A DNA stretch of 64,000 nucleotides, taken from the NCBI GenBank assembly GCA_025354165.1, contig JANXNI010000034.1, forward strand, positions 1 through 64,000, given 5' to 3'. Positions within the stretch are counted from its first letter, which is position 1. Every line of letters starts with the position of its first letter. A program made the translations under genes and the position numbers. The notes under the pieces were generated by a model. The model was given only the letters and a program-made list of their open reading frames with translations, ran no database searches and had not been told where the DNA came from. This DNA comes from Burkholderiales bacterium. GTDB lineage: Bacteria; Pseudomonadota; Gammaproteobacteria; Burkholderiales; Casimicrobiaceae. Below, one piece after another: positions 47,346 to 56,266 of the stretch.

Positions 47346-47861
47346 TCAGAAAATGCGAATCCACAACGCAAATACGAAGAGCGTCAGCGCCGCGGCGATC
47401 AAGTCGTCCAGCATCACCCCAAACGCGCCTTTCACGTTGCGATCTGCCCAGCCAATCGGTCCAGGTTTCCGAATGTCGAGCAAGCGAAACAGCAGAAATG
47501 CCCACGCCTGCTTCCACATCGCACCGGGCAACATGGCCGTGATCAGCGCCATCGCGATGACTTCGTCCGACACGATGGCACCGTGATCGCTCTCACCGAG
47601 CGCGCGCCCCGTCACGCCGGCGGCCCAGAGGCTGATGACGAAAGCAACGGCGAGACCGACGAAGAACACGTCGTCGCCCACCATCGGCTGAAGCCAGCGC
47701 GTCGCAAAAAGCCCGAGCAAGGTGCCGAAGGTGCCGGGCGCGAACGGCGCGAGCCCGGTGCCGAGACCGAGTGAAATCACATGCGCCGGATGCGAGAGCA
47801 TGAAACGCAGCGTCGGCTTGATTGGCCGTGAAGACAGAGCGGCAGCGGTGATGTCACTCAT
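47346..47861 (-). CDS. pgpA: Phosphatidylglycerophosphatase A
   Basis: A 171-aa membrane phosphatase giving phosphatidylglycerol. It has SLGLGTGLAPFAPGTFGTLLG and the metal-binding DEVIAMA stretch. The start is placed at the Met that overlaps the thiL stop (ATGA). The track start at 47966 lies inside thiL. Confidence 0.94.
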   Translation of the reverse strand: MSDITAAALSSRPIKPTLRFMLSHPAHVISLGLGTGLAPFAPGTFGTLLGLFATRWLQPMVGDDVFFVGLAVAFVISLWAAGVTGRALGESDHGAIVSDEVIAMALITAMLPGAMWKQAWAFLLFRLLDIRKPGPIGWADRNVKGAFGVMLDDLIAAALTLFVFALWIRIF

Positions 47862-48820
47862 GCGAAATGATCCCAGCCTTTGATTTCGATATCCATCGGG
47901 CGTGAGTATGCATCCAGAACGCGAACTCTGGCGGCAGAATCTGAGTCGGTCACGCGACCGATACAAGCTCCGTCGAGCCCGTACGCCCGCAGCAACCGGG
48001 ACACAACAGCGTGCTGCGCCACAGGCGCTGTGAACAAAAGCTCGTAGGCGTCGCCAGTGGAAAGCAGGCAGTGTCGCGCTTTTGCTGCATGTTCGGGCGA
48101 TGCCAATTGCTCGCTCAGGTTGGTGGGAATGGCAGCAAAGTCAATGTTGATCGACACCCGCGATGCGTCGGCAAGATGCGCCGCCTCACTCAACAATCCA
48201 TCAGAAATGTCAATGCAACTGGTCGCAACTCCACGTAAAGCAATACCGAGCGCGACACGCGCTTCAGGACATTCATATTTCGCAATTTGTGCAGCGCTCG
48301 CTTCGCCTTTGATCTCGCCAATCATGCAGTAAAGCGCCCACCCTGCATCACCCAGCGGCCCGCTCACCCAAAGCTCGTCATCAGCCTTTGCGCCGCTGCG
48401 CAGCAACGCTTCACCCGGTGGCAATTCACCCATCGCGGTCAGCGCGATTGCAAGCGGGCCACGTGTCGTGTTACCGCCGATCAATTCGACATCGAATTGA
48501 TCGAGCGCAGACCACAGCCCCTCAGACAATTTAGCGATCCACGCTTCGTTTATCTGCGGCAACGTAAGCGATAACAACGCATAACGGGGTTGCGCACCCA
48601 TCGCGGCGAGATCGCTCAGATTGACGTGAACGGCACGACGACCCAGCTTGTATGGATCAATCGTCGGCAGGAAATGACGACCTTCGACCAGTGTGTCCGT
48701 CGTTACCGCGAACGCATTGCCCGGAGACGGTGCGATCACTGCGCAGTCATCGCCATTGCCAACAATCGCGGCCACTTTGGGTCGCGAGAAGTACCGAGCG
48801 ATGAGCTCGAATTCAGTCAT
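47858..48820 (-). CDS. thiL: Thiamine-monophosphate kinase
   Basis: A 320-aa kinase forming thiamine diphosphate. It has the AIR-synthase-type fold with GNGDDCAVI, DTLVEGRHF, HVNLSDLAAMGAQP and CIDISDGL. The Met before TEFELIARYF is the natural start. The first 46 residues of the track ORF read into the nusB side. It is coupled to pgpA. Confidence 0.95.
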   Translation of the reverse strand: MTEFELIARYFSRPKVAAIVGNGDDCAVIAPSPGNAFAVTTDTLVEGRHFLPTIDPYKLGRRAVHVNLSDLAAMGAQPRYALLSLTLPQINEAWIAKLSEGLWSALDQFDVELIGGNTTRGPLAIALTAMGELPPGEALLRSGAKADDELWVSGPLGDAGWALYCMIGEIKGEASAAQIAKYECPEARVALGIALRGVATSCIDISDGLLSEAAHLADASRVSINIDFAAIPTNLSEQLASPEHAAKARHCLLSTGDAYELLFTAPVAQHAVVSRLLRAYGLDGACIGRVTDSDSAARVRVLDAYSRPMDIEIKGWDHFA

Positions 48821-48833
48821 CGAGCGTTTGCTA

Positions 48834-49331
48834 TTACTGACGTCGCGCTGGCTTCGGCGCTGCCACTTCGTCGGCGCGCAAAATCGGCGCGACTTTGTCG
48901 AGCACCCCGTTGACCCACTTGTGACCGTCGGTGCCGCCGAAACTTTTGGCAAGTTCAACCGATTCGTTGATCGCCACGCGATACGGAATGTCGAGCCGCG
49001 ATTTCAACTCCCACGTTCCGATCAGAATGATGCCGCGCTCAATCGGGCTGATCTGCCCAAATGGGCGGTCTACGTGCGGTTGCGCGATGACGACGAGGGC
49101 TTCCCAATCGTCCGTCAAGCCCTTCCACATTTCCCGAAAAAAGGCTTTGTCGCAACGCTTGAAGTCTTCGTCACTCTCAGTCCGCAGCCGAATCGATACC
49201 GGATCATGCTCGGCGACATAGAGCTCGTAGAGCCCTTGCAGCGCGAATTCACGCGCCCAGCGGCGGGCCGATTTTGGTTTGGGCTTTGATTGAGGCGCTT
49301 GTTGAGGTTGCGAATATTCGGACGCAGCCAT
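48834..49331 (-). CDS. nusB: Transcription antitermination protein NusB
   Basis: A 165-aa RNA-binding factor. It contains ARRWAREFALQGLYEL and the C-terminal VAINESVELAKSFGGTDGHKWVNGVLDKVA. It acts in rRNA antitermination. It follows ribH by two bases, as in most proteobacteria. Confidence 0.95.
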   Translation of the reverse strand: MAASEYSQPQQAPQSKPKPKSARRWAREFALQGLYELYVAEHDPVSIRLRTESDEDFKRCDKAFFREMWKGLTDDWEALVVIAQPHVDRPFGQISPIERGIILIGTWELKSRLDIPYRVAINESVELAKSFGGTDGHKWVNGVLDKVAPILRADEVAAPKPARRQ

Positions 49332-49333
49332 GA

Positions 49334-49807
49334 TCAGGATTCACCAAACTTCGAATGCGTCCACTCTTGCAAGAGCGCCATCTCGACGGCGGCTTGTGCA
49401 GCCTCGTAACCCTTTTGCTCAGCACGAATTTCTGCCTGCTCATCGGTATAGGTCGTGAGCACGCCATTGCCAATCGCAACGTCCAGCTCCAGGCCAACGC
49501 GCGTGATGCCCGCCGCTGACTCGTTACAGACGATTTCGAAGTGATAGGTATCGCCTTTGATCACGCAACCCAATGCGATCAGCGCGTCAAATTCTTCGGT
49601 GCTGGCGAATGCCTGCAAGGCGAACGCGATTTCCAGCGCGCCGGGCACCGTAACTTCCGCGATATCGCTGGGTTCAACGCCCATTTCAGCGAGGGCTTTT
49701 TTTGCACCTGCGAGCAGTTTTTCGCAAATCGGGGCGTTGAAACGAGCGGTGACAATGCCAACGCGCAAGCCAGAGCCGCGAAGTTTCATGAGGGGTTGAA
49801 GGGCCAT
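49334..49807 (-). CDS. ribH: 6,7-dimethyl-8-ribityllumazine synthase
   Basis: A 157-aa enzyme that forms the lumazine precursor of riboflavin. Its motifs include VTARFNAPICEKLLAGAK, VPGALEIAFALQAFA, ALGCVIKGDTYHFEIV and NGVLTTYTDEQA. It lies between ribB and nusB on the minus strand. Confidence 0.97.
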   Translation of the reverse strand: MALQPLMKLRGSGLRVGIVTARFNAPICEKLLAGAKKALAEMGVEPSDIAEVTVPGALEIAFALQAFASTEEFDALIALGCVIKGDTYHFEIVCNESAAGITRVGLELDVAIGNGVLTTYTDEQAEIRAEQKGYEAAQAAVEMALLQEWTHSKFGES

Positions 49808-49832
49808 TGCTGTGCTTTCTTTTTGTTGTTGT

Positions 49833-50978
49833 CTATCGTTCTTCGTAGGATACGACTTCCAGGTCGAACCCCGTCATCGACGGCATGCGACGGGGCTTGG
49901 CGAGGACACGCATCTTGCCGACGTTCAGTGCACGCAGAATTTGGGCACCGATCCCGTAGGTTCGCAAATCCATCTTGTGCGCGTTTAGCGGTTTCACGTT
50001 CAATGCGCGGTCACGCAAGTCGTCCGCAGTTTCGCTTTGATGCAGCAGTACGAGCACACCGGCATCCGCCTTTTGCAGCCGCGCGAGCGCCTTCGGAACG
50101 CTCCACGAATGCACGGCGCTGTCAGCGTCCAGCGTGTCAATAACCGACAACGGCTCATGCACGCGCACCACGGTTTCACGTTCGTTCGTTGGTGTGCCTT
50201 TGACGATAGCGAGGTGCGTAGCAGCAGTCAATTTTTCGCGGAAAACTTTGAGTGTAAATTCGCCCTGCGCGGTTTGCAGCGCCCGTTCACCGACGCATTC
50301 AACTAGATTTTCCTGAGCCGCGCGATACTGAATGAGGTCGGTAATAGCGCCGATTTTCAGGCCGTGTTCTTTAGCGAAGATGAGCAGATCTGGCAAGCGC
50401 GCCATCGTGCCGTCGTCTTTCATGACTTCGCAAATCACTGATGCCGGAGTGAGTCCCGCCATGCGCGTGAGGTCGCACCCTGCTTCCGTATGACCCGCGC
50501 GCATCAGCACGCCGCCTGGTTGCGCCATCACCGGAAAAATGTGGCCCGGTTGCACGATGTCGGTTGGCTTGGCGTTGAACGCGACCGCCGCCTTTACGGT
50601 GCGGGCACGATCCGCCGCCGAGATACCGCTCGATACGCCTTCTGCCGCTTCAATCGACAACGTAAAGTTGGTTCCGAAGCCAGAGCGATTGGACGATGTC
50701 ATCAGCGGCAGACTGAGCTGCGCACAGCGCTCCTGCGTGAGCGTCAAACAAATCAGGCCGCGCGCATGCTTGGCCATGAAGTTGATCGCTTCGGGCGTCA
50801 CAAACTCAGCCGCCAGCACCAGATCGCCTTCATTTTCACGATCTTCTTCATCAACCAGAATAACCATGCGACCGACCTTCAGGTCGGCGATGATTTCCGG
50901 GATGGTGGACAGCACGGATGTCGCAGGCGCTGCAACGGCAGCGAGGGTGGGTTTGGTAGCAGATGCGGGATTAGCCAT
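49833..50978 (-). CDS. ribB: 3,4-dihydroxy-2-butanone-4-phosphate synthase with a degenerate GTP-cyclohydrolase-II-like C-terminal domain (RibB/RibBX type)
   Basis: A 381-aa protein. The N-terminal half is a complete DHBP synthase (VDEEDRENEGDLVLAAE, MRAGHTEAGCDLTRMAGL). The C-terminal half follows the RibA fold (VVRVHEPLSVID, LRTYGIGAQILRALNV) but lacks the zinc cysteines and the RCDCG-type stretch needed for GTP cyclohydrolase II. It is therefore likely monofunctional, like the RibBX proteins described in proteobacteria. A separate ribA should exist elsewhere. No FMN riboswitch was recognised upstream. Confidence 0.93.
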   Translation of the reverse strand: MANPASATKPTLAAVAAPATSVLSTIPEIIADLKVGRMVILVDEEDRENEGDLVLAAEFVTPEAINFMAKHARGLICLTLTQERCAQLSLPLMTSSNRSGFGTNFTLSIEAAEGVSSGISAADRARTVKAAVAFNAKPTDIVQPGHIFPVMAQPGGVLMRAGHTEAGCDLTRMAGLTPASVICEVMKDDGTMARLPDLLIFAKEHGLKIGAITDLIQYRAAQENLVECVGERALQTAQGEFTLKVFREKLTAATHLAIVKGTPTNERETVVRVHEPLSVIDTLDADSAVHSWSVPKALARLQKADAGVLVLLHQSETADDLRDRALNVKPLNAHKMDLRTYGIGAQILRALNVGKMRVLAKPRRMPSMTGFDLEVVSYEER

Positions 50979-51117
50979 GGCAAAGAGCAACTCTCTGGGG
51001 GAGAAGCAATTATTTTAAGCGGGCGGCGGGTTGGCGCGTTTTGCGTGCTCGTCGGGACGCTGCGAATTGGAGACAATAACGGCCTTCGCACAAATTATTT
51101 GGCTCGCACGGCCCACA

Positions 51118-51855
51118 ATGTCCGACCTCCTTATCTCAGAACAACACGGTTTTCGTACGCTGCACTTTGGCTCGGAATGGGTGCAGGGCCGCATGCGCAT
51201 CAGCCGCCCAGCTGACCTCGCATTGGGCTATGCACAGGACATGTGCGCGGCGCTGTTGTTCACTGCGCCACCGAAACATGTTTACGTCGCTGGATTGGGT
51301 GTGGGGTCGTTGCCGCGCTGGGCGTTGGCGCACTGGGAGGAATCGATCAAACGCATGGAGATTGTGGAGCTGCGCGCTGATGTTATGGCGCTGACGCGCT
51401 CGTCCTTTCCGTTGCCTGCGGACGACCCGCGCGTTGTATTGACGCTCGGGGACGCGGCGAAGGTAATCACTGAGCGACCCGCGTCGAGCGTTGACTGGAT
51501 CTGGGTGGATTGTTATGACGGACGTGGTCGGGTGGGCACGCTGGAGTCGGCGGACTTCTATGCGGCAGCGCATACCGCGTTGAAGGCGCGGGGTGTATTC
51601 GTAGCGAACATGTGGAGCAGTGTCACCCGCTATCGCGGTGGGCTGCGCAGGCTGCGTGCGGTTTTTGGCGCTAACAACATCGTTTTGCTGCCCGCGATTG
51701 CGACCGAAAACGTCACCGTGATCGCGACCAAGTCGCCGCTACCACCGTTGGACAATCGGGCCATTCAAGCTCGTGCCAGAGCATTGCAAGCGGAGTACAA
51801 GTTGCCGTTTGAGCGATGGCAGAAGGCGTTAGCGCCAGTCGCGACGGCGTTGTAA
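51118..51855 (+). CDS. Spermidine-synthase-like methyltransferase-fold protein
   Basis: A 245-aa protein with the spermidine synthase Rossmann core: VYVAGLGVGSLPRWAL (nucleotide-type loop), EIVELRADVMAL, VVLTLGDAAK and WIWVDCYDGRG. It lacks an N-terminal hexamer domain. Such short paralogues are common and often unassigned, so polyamine synthesis is not certain. The ATG at 51118 is chosen over the track start because the family starts with SEQHGFRTLHFG. It is convergent with aceA across a terminator. Confidence 0.8.
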   Translation: MSDLLISEQHGFRTLHFGSEWVQGRMRISRPADLALGYAQDMCAALLFTAPPKHVYVAGLGVGSLPRWALAHWEESIKRMEIVELRADVMALTRSSFPLPADDPRVVLTLGDAAKVITERPASSVDWIWVDCYDGRGRVGTLESADFYAAAHTALKARGVFVANMWSSVTRYRGGLRRLRAVFGANNIVLLPAIATENVTVIATKSPLPPLDNRAIQARARALQAEYKLPFERWQKALAPVATAL

Positions 51856-51892
51856 GCTCGCGCGCAGACAACGCGCGGACAACGCGCGGACA

Positions 51893-51930
51893 GAAAAAAG
51901 CCCGCGGGGCGAATGAACGCGGCGCGGGCT
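51893..51930 (-). terminator. Rho-independent terminator after aceA
   Basis: On the minus strand, AGCCCGCGCC...GGCGAATG-type loop...GCGGGCT is followed by TTTTTT, a strong stem with a U tract. It serves isocitrate lyase. Two tandem ACAACGCGCGG units lie just beside it at about 51868-51892. Confidence 0.7.
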
Positions 51931-52110
51931 GAAGGGTTCCCTCCTCCTCGAGGAAATCAGGACGGATTATAAGGTCATTTAGATGAATTTCAAGCCTTTT
52001 TGGGGCCTGTCTCACTTTTTTGGTGCAGGGAAACCCCTAGGCCGCTCCGTCGTAAGGCTGCGCCTCAAGCAGCCCTTCTGTCGTACGAATAATTGTTGTG
52101 CTTTGGCTGA

Positions 52111-53457
52111 TCAGTCGTTTTGTCCAACGGCCAATTTGAGCGTTGGCTTCTTCTCTTCGAAGAATTGCTCGTCTTCCGTCGAGCCGTGCAGCGCCGTCGT
52201 CGAGCTTTGACCGCCCTGAATGACTTGCGTCACGGCGTCGAAATAACCGGTGCCCACTTCGCGCTGATGCTTCACCGCCGTGAAGCCATGTGCTGCAGCG
52301 GCGAATTCAGCCTCTTGCAACTCAACGAACGCCGTCATGTTGTTGCGCGCGTAGCCGTGCGCGAGGTTGAACATTGAGTAGTTGAGGCTGTGGAAGCCAG
52401 CCAGCGTGATGAACTGAAATTTGTAGCCCATTGCGCCAAGTTCGCGCTGGAATTTTGCAATCGTCGACTCGTCGAGATTTTTCTTCCAGTTGAACGAGGG
52501 CGAGCAGTTGTAGGCCAGCATCTTGCCTGGGAACTTCTTCTGAATACCTTCAGCGAAATCGCGAGCAAATTTAAGGTCCGGCTTGCCGGTTTCACACCAG
52601 ATCAAGTCAGCCACGGCAGCGTAAGCAAGACCGCGCGACAGCGCCTGATCAAAGCCGGGACGCGTTTTGTAGAAGCCTTCCATCGTGCGCTCGCCGGTGC
52701 AGAACGGGCGATCATTTTCGTCAACGTCGCTGGTCAGCAAATCGGCTGCTTCTGCATCAGTACGTGCAAGCAAAACGGTCGGTGTGCCCATCACGTCCGC
52801 CGCAAAGCGAGCCGCGTAGAGCTTTTCAACCGCCTCACGCGTTGGCACGAGCACTTTGCCGCCCATGTGGCCGCATTTTTTAACGCTGGCCAATTGATCT
52901 TCGAAGTGAACGCCAGCCGCGCCCGCGTCGATCATCGATTTCATGAGTTCGAACGCGTTCAGCACGCCACCGAAACCAGCCTCGGCATCAGCAACGATTG
53001 GCTGCATATAGTCGATGTCGTCTTTGCCTTCCATCCACTGAATCTGATCGGCGCGCATCAGCGTGTTGTTGATGCGTTTGACAACAGACGGGACGGAGTT
53101 CACTGGATACAGCGACTGGTCGGGATACATCTCACCAGCCAAGTTCGCATCGCCGGCAACTTGCCAACCCGACAGATAAATCGCCTTCAATCCAGCCTTG
53201 ACCTGCTGCATCGCCTGATTGCCCGTCAACGCGCCGAGCGAGTTAACGAAAGGCTCAGTATTGATCGAATTCCACAGCTTCTCTGCGCCTTTTTTGGCGA
53301 GCGTGTGCTCGATGCCAGTCGTGCCGCGCAGGCGCACGACGTCAGCCGCGCTGTAATTGCGCTTGACGCCTTTCCAGCGTGGATTGGTCGCCCAGTCTTT
53401 TTCGAGGGCGGTGGTCGCGGCGGCCATTTGGGCCAGAACTTTTGCAGATTGCGTCAT
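52111..53457 (-). CDS. aceA: Isocitrate lyase
   Basis: A 448-aa glyoxylate-cycle enzyme splitting isocitrate to glyoxylate and succinate. It has the active-site [14 protein letters not shown] and the metal-binding region around [10 protein letters not shown]. It stands alone, with no malate synthase beside it. The 500-bp upstream gap is AT-rich and presumably holds its promoter. Confidence 0.97.
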   Translation of the reverse strand: MTQSAKVLAQMAAATTALEKDWATNPRWKGVKRNYSAADVVRLRGTTGIEHTLAKKGAEKLWNSINTEPFVNSLGALTGNQAMQQVKAGLKAIYLSGWQVAGDANLAGEMYPDQSLYPVNSVPSVVKRINNTLMRADQIQWMEGKDDIDYMQPIVADAEAGFGGVLNAFELMKSMIDAGAAGVHFEDQLASVKKCGHMGGKVLVPTREAVEKLYAARFAADVMGTPTVLLARTDAEAADLLTSDVDENDRPFCTGERTMEGFYKTRPGFDQALSRGLAYAAVADLIWCETGKPDLKFARDFAEGIQKKFPGKMLAYNCSPSFNWKKNLDESTIAKFQRELGAMGYKFQFITLAGFHSLNYSMFNLAHGYARNNMTAFVELQEAEFAAAAHGFTAVKHQREVGTGYFDAVTQVIQGGQSSTTALHGSTEDEQFFEEKKPTLKLAVGQND

Positions 53458-53959
53458 GATGATTGCCTTTACCTATGCAGATGAGTCGAGACAAAGCTGT
53501 CTCTGGAAAACGTTCCTCACTTATTCAGGCTTCCGATTGCGCTTTCTGCAACGGGAGCATTCAAAGCATCTTGTTGTTGCTTCGCAGCATAGGCTATTTT
53601 AATGGAAAGCGCAAAATAATTTTTAAAAAAGCTCATTAAAACAATGGTTTGCAAGTCATTTCCATTCCATTATTTATTCCACTCGATGAAAATAACTTTC
53701 ACGTCTTGCATCGCAACATTTGAAAATGCATTTCATAAAATACGCAAACTGCAAAAAGTCTTGTGTTTTCAAGTCATTCGGTGCGAGTGTTGATGTGCCA
53801 CGTTGTTCGCCAGAAATGGCTACGAATCGGTTGACCCATAGCGAATAGTGGCGATGCACCAAAACACGTCGCTATTTCGTGTGGTTAAAGCGACGCCCCC
53901 AACCCGCATCGCAGCGGCAAATGCACAACAAAATGTCGGTCTGATTTTTTGCTGTTCGT
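53458..53959. promoter_or_regulatory. 502-bp gap upstream of aceA (presumed promoter region)
   Basis: No convincing gene lies here. The 62-codon ORF on the minus strand is not supported. Bases 53590-53770 are markedly AT-rich and hold repeated TGCAA-type words (TTTGCAAGTC, ACTGCAAAAAGTC, CTTGCATCG). These may be binding sites for a glyoxylate-shunt regulator, but I cannot name one. Part of the region is also downstream of the sulfotransferase gene. Confidence 0.4.
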
Positions 53960-54946
53960 CTATTGGCTACCGTAAATAGCTACCGCCTCACACAGCGCCT
54001 GCGTCGCCAATTGTCTGCGCCGTGGACTCAGCAGGTTCACCCAACTTGGACGCGGATCAAATGCCGCGTGTCCGATCATCATGACCGGCGACTCATACTG
54101 CAACCATCGGTAGATCGCCGCACCGCCACCGCCGATGGCCTCGTGCATTGACGCGTCGAAATGGCTGCGGTACTCGTACGGCACGCCCGCGTTGTTGACA
54201 CGTTGCGCGAAGGTGCCGTCGGCGAGCATTTGATCCTCGACCGATTTCACGGTCTCGAAGGTTGATCTATCGAGGGCGCGTTCAATCTGAACCTCCCCTA
54301 ATGCGTCAAGATTGCCGGGAAGGAAATCCTGTAGTCGCCGGAACTCGGCGCGGGCGTTCGCTTTGACGTCTTCAAAACGAATGATCAGATACGAGGTGTT
54401 GTGAAGCTCGGCGTAGTGCTTCCATGTGGCCAGATGAAGCAGGTACGCGGCGGCGCGCGGCACCTGCCAGATAGGGTCGATTTGTTGGACCCAGTCGACA
54501 AATGCCGGGGCGTCCGCTTGCGATTTTTGCACGCGCCGCCATGCCGAAAAAAGTGCGTCGCGGGGATCGCGCACGAACAAAACGAGGCGTGGACCAAGCG
54601 GCCATTGGCCGGGCGTCGCATGGCTAAATCGCGGAACCAGATCGCCACGAAAATCAAAGCGACGACCTGAGACCAAACCGGGCAACACCCGCGACCATGG
54701 GTCGCCCTGATAAAAATATTCGTAAGCGGTGCCGTCGTGATGCTTCCATTCGAGCGACATGTCGACGTTCCACGGGTTCCAGATAGGATAGCCACACTCA
54801 AGCAGCATCGAGGCCAACCAGCTCGTGCCGCAAGGCAATTCGGCAGAAACGACGTCGAGGTTGTATTCGGGGAAATGTGCATATCCCGGGTGCTCACTCC
54901 TCGCCGCGTCTACGAACGCGAGTGGACGAAACGCGAACCGACTCAT
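53960..54946 (-). CDS. Sulfotransferase-fold protein, last gene of the phosphoramidate-type operon (candidate phosphoramidate transferase)
   Basis: The 328-aa protein carries the two sulfotransferase signatures: a 5'-phosphosulfate-type loop PCGTSWLAS (residues 38-46) and a 3'-phosphate site LFVRDPRDALFS (RDPRD at 126-130, Ser134). A classic sulfotransferase would use PAPS. However, no ATP sulfurylase or sulfate-activation genes are near. The upstream kinase is predicted to make a 3'-phospho-CDP-amidate that resembles PAPS. I therefore infer that it may transfer a phosphoramidate group instead of sulfate. The acceptor is unknown. It overlaps the kinase gene by ATGA. Confidence 0.8.
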   Translation of the reverse strand: MSRFAFRPLAFVDAARSEHPGYAHFPEYNLDVVSAELPCGTSWLASMLLECGYPIWNPWNVDMSLEWKHHDGTAYEYFYQGDPWSRVLPGLVSGRRFDFRGDLVPRFSHATPGQWPLGPRLVLFVRDPRDALFSAWRRVQKSQADAPAFVDWVQQIDPIWQVPRAAAYLLHLATWKHYAELHNTSYLIIRFEDVKANARAEFRRLQDFLPGNLDALGEVQIERALDRSTFETVKSVEDQMLADGTFAQRVNNAGVPYEYRSHFDASMHEAIGGGGAAIYRWLQYESPVMMIGHAAFDPRPSWVNLLSPRRRQLATQALCEAVAIYGSQ

Positions 54947-55497
54947 GAGGCCAAACGCGCTAGATGAGCTTGCCGGGCGCGCCAGAGTTCACCGACTTTT
55001 ATGGCTTCGAGATTAAGTGAATGGATGTCACTATCGTTTGTAATGCTGTGATCCGGTGCGTCGGGCATTTCAGCGTGGATGTCTATGCCCACCACGTTAA
55101 TTGCATCCCGCATCAGTGCTTCTCGACGCGATTTCAGCAGCTCGGTGTGAGCGGTTAATAACGTTAGAACAAAGGGCAATTTCAGCGCTTGTTCGCATGC
55201 GCGATTCTTCTGGTGAATTTCAGTGAACAGGGAGATGGTAGAGACCACGCAGAGGCGGCCTTCCTGAGCGCTCAACCACGCGGCTTTCGACATCGCGCGG
55301 CCGACAGCTACGCGGTCGTCGCGCTGATATCCCGCACGCGGCATGCAAAGCTTTCTGAAATCGTCACCATCGAGCTGCGTGACATTAGGGTGTGCCACTC
55401 GCATCGAGCGCACCACCTCGGCAGCAAGGGTTGTTTTGCCAACGCCCGACAGCCCGCAAATCCAGATCACACCACCGCCATTAGGCTCTCCAGTCAT
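54943..55497 (-). CDS. APS-kinase-like nucleotide kinase (candidate cytidine diphosphoramidate kinase, Cj1415-like)
   Basis: A 184-aa P-loop kinase with GLSGVGKTT (residues 15-23), a substrate region LDGDDFRKLC, and SKAAWLSAQEG and VVSTISLFTEIHQKNR. Its fold is that of APS kinase, but no sulfate-activation partners are present. In Campylobacter jejuni the homologous Cj1415 phosphorylates the 3'-OH of cytidine diphosphoramidate. The gene overlaps its nucleotidyltransferase neighbour by 17 bp and the sulfotransferase by 4 bp, which fits the same path. The ORF track extends upstream to 55614, but the Met before TGEPNGG is the natural start. Confidence 0.8.
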   Translation of the reverse strand: MTGEPNGGGVIWICGLSGVGKTTLAAEVVRSMRVAHPNVTQLDGDDFRKLCMPRAGYQRDDRVAVGRAMSKAAWLSAQEGRLCVVSTISLFTEIHQKNRACEQALKLPFVLTLLTAHTELLKSRREALMRDAINVVGIDIHAEMPDAPDHSITNDSDIHSLNLEAIKVGELWRARQAHLARLAS

Positions 55498-56266
55498 GCG
55501 CCCAACGTCCTGTTGCTCTGTTGCTGAGACCGCGTTCGACCGCTTGCAAATCGGAGAGTGAATCGATCTCGATCCAGCCGCCTTCGCAGTCAATGACGCT
55601 GATGGGTATGGCAACTGCCAGCGCGCATGCCAAAAGTTTAGTAGTGTCGCCTGTGCGCGCCAGATTCGGATCGCTGTTCAACACTGCGTTCAGCTGTGCC
55701 CAGCCGTTCGGTGTGGTTTTTACCAGGCCCATAAACTGCCCGCCAATCGCGTTTACGATTGCCGCGCGGCCACCGATCTTCCGCAATGCGCCCGCATCGG
55801 CAACAAAATTCTCGGCATCGTCAAGCGCGTCAGCGAAGCGCTCGATCCACAGCGAATGCCAGCGCGTATTGTTGGCAACCACGATATCGTTCGGAGCAGT
55901 GCGCAGTCTGGCAAGATGCGCTGACTGCACCGCGATATCCGAGTACGCGATCAGGCAAGGTTGCGACACCAGCCACGATTCTGCGACTTGCAAAGTACCC
56001 AGCATATTGGTCTCTGACCAGCACGTATGTCGGATGGTAGTAACGTGTGGTGATTGATACCCGGTCAGCGCTTCATAGCCGTAACCACCAACAATTAGAA
56101 CGCGTTCGATGCCTGACTGAAAAAGCGCGTCGAGCATCCAGTCGAGCAGCGTGCGCCCCGCCACCGTCGTCAAGCATTTTGGCGTGGCATCGGTCAACGC
56201 GCCGAGGCGGCTGCCGCGCCCCGCCGCCAAAATTACCGCTTGCTTAGCTGTGCAGTCGGTACTCAT
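55481..56266 (-). CDS. Nucleotidyltransferase (candidate CTP:phosphoglutamine cytidylyltransferase, Cj1416-like)
   Basis: A 261-aa sugar-nucleotidyltransferase-fold enzyme, with the nucleotide loop LAAGRGSRLG (residues 13-22), PKCL at 29-32, and GYGYEAL. Proteins of this type couple NTP to a phosphorylated substrate. In the O-methyl phosphoramidate path of C. jejuni, Cj1416 joins CTP and L-glutamine phosphate to CDP-L-glutamine. The assignment here rests on context. A sugar-phosphate substrate is the alternative. It begins in the ATGA that ends the methyltransferase gene. Confidence 0.82.
   Translation of the reverse strand: MSTDCTAKQAVILAAGRGSRLGALTDATPKCLTTVAGRTLLDWMLDALFQSGIERVLIVGGYGYEALTGYQSPHVTTIRHTCWSETNMLGTLQVAESWLVSQPCLIAYSDIAVQSAHLARLRTAPNDIVVANNTRWHSLWIERFADALDDAENFVADAGALRKIGGRAAIVNAIGGQFMGLVKTTPNGWAQLNAVLNSDPNLARTGDTTKLLACALAVAIPISVIDCEGGWIEIDSLSDLQAVERGLSNRATGRWAHDWRA

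Noticed and set aside
50979-51117. FMN riboswitch in front of ribB
   Set aside because: The conserved RFN-element sequence blocks were not seen in the short ribB upstream gap.
53674-53862. 62-aa ORF upstream of aceA
   Set aside because: Low-complexity AT-rich region with no ribosome-binding site or domain; more likely promoter DNA.
54943-55497. Sulfate activation (CysC) as the role of the APS-kinase-like gene
   Set aside because: No ATP sulfurylase gene lies nearby, and the flanking genes are a PEP-synthase-like kinase and a sugar-nucleotidyltransferase-type enzyme, which fit the phosphoramidate path better. It remains possible and is listed as the alternative.
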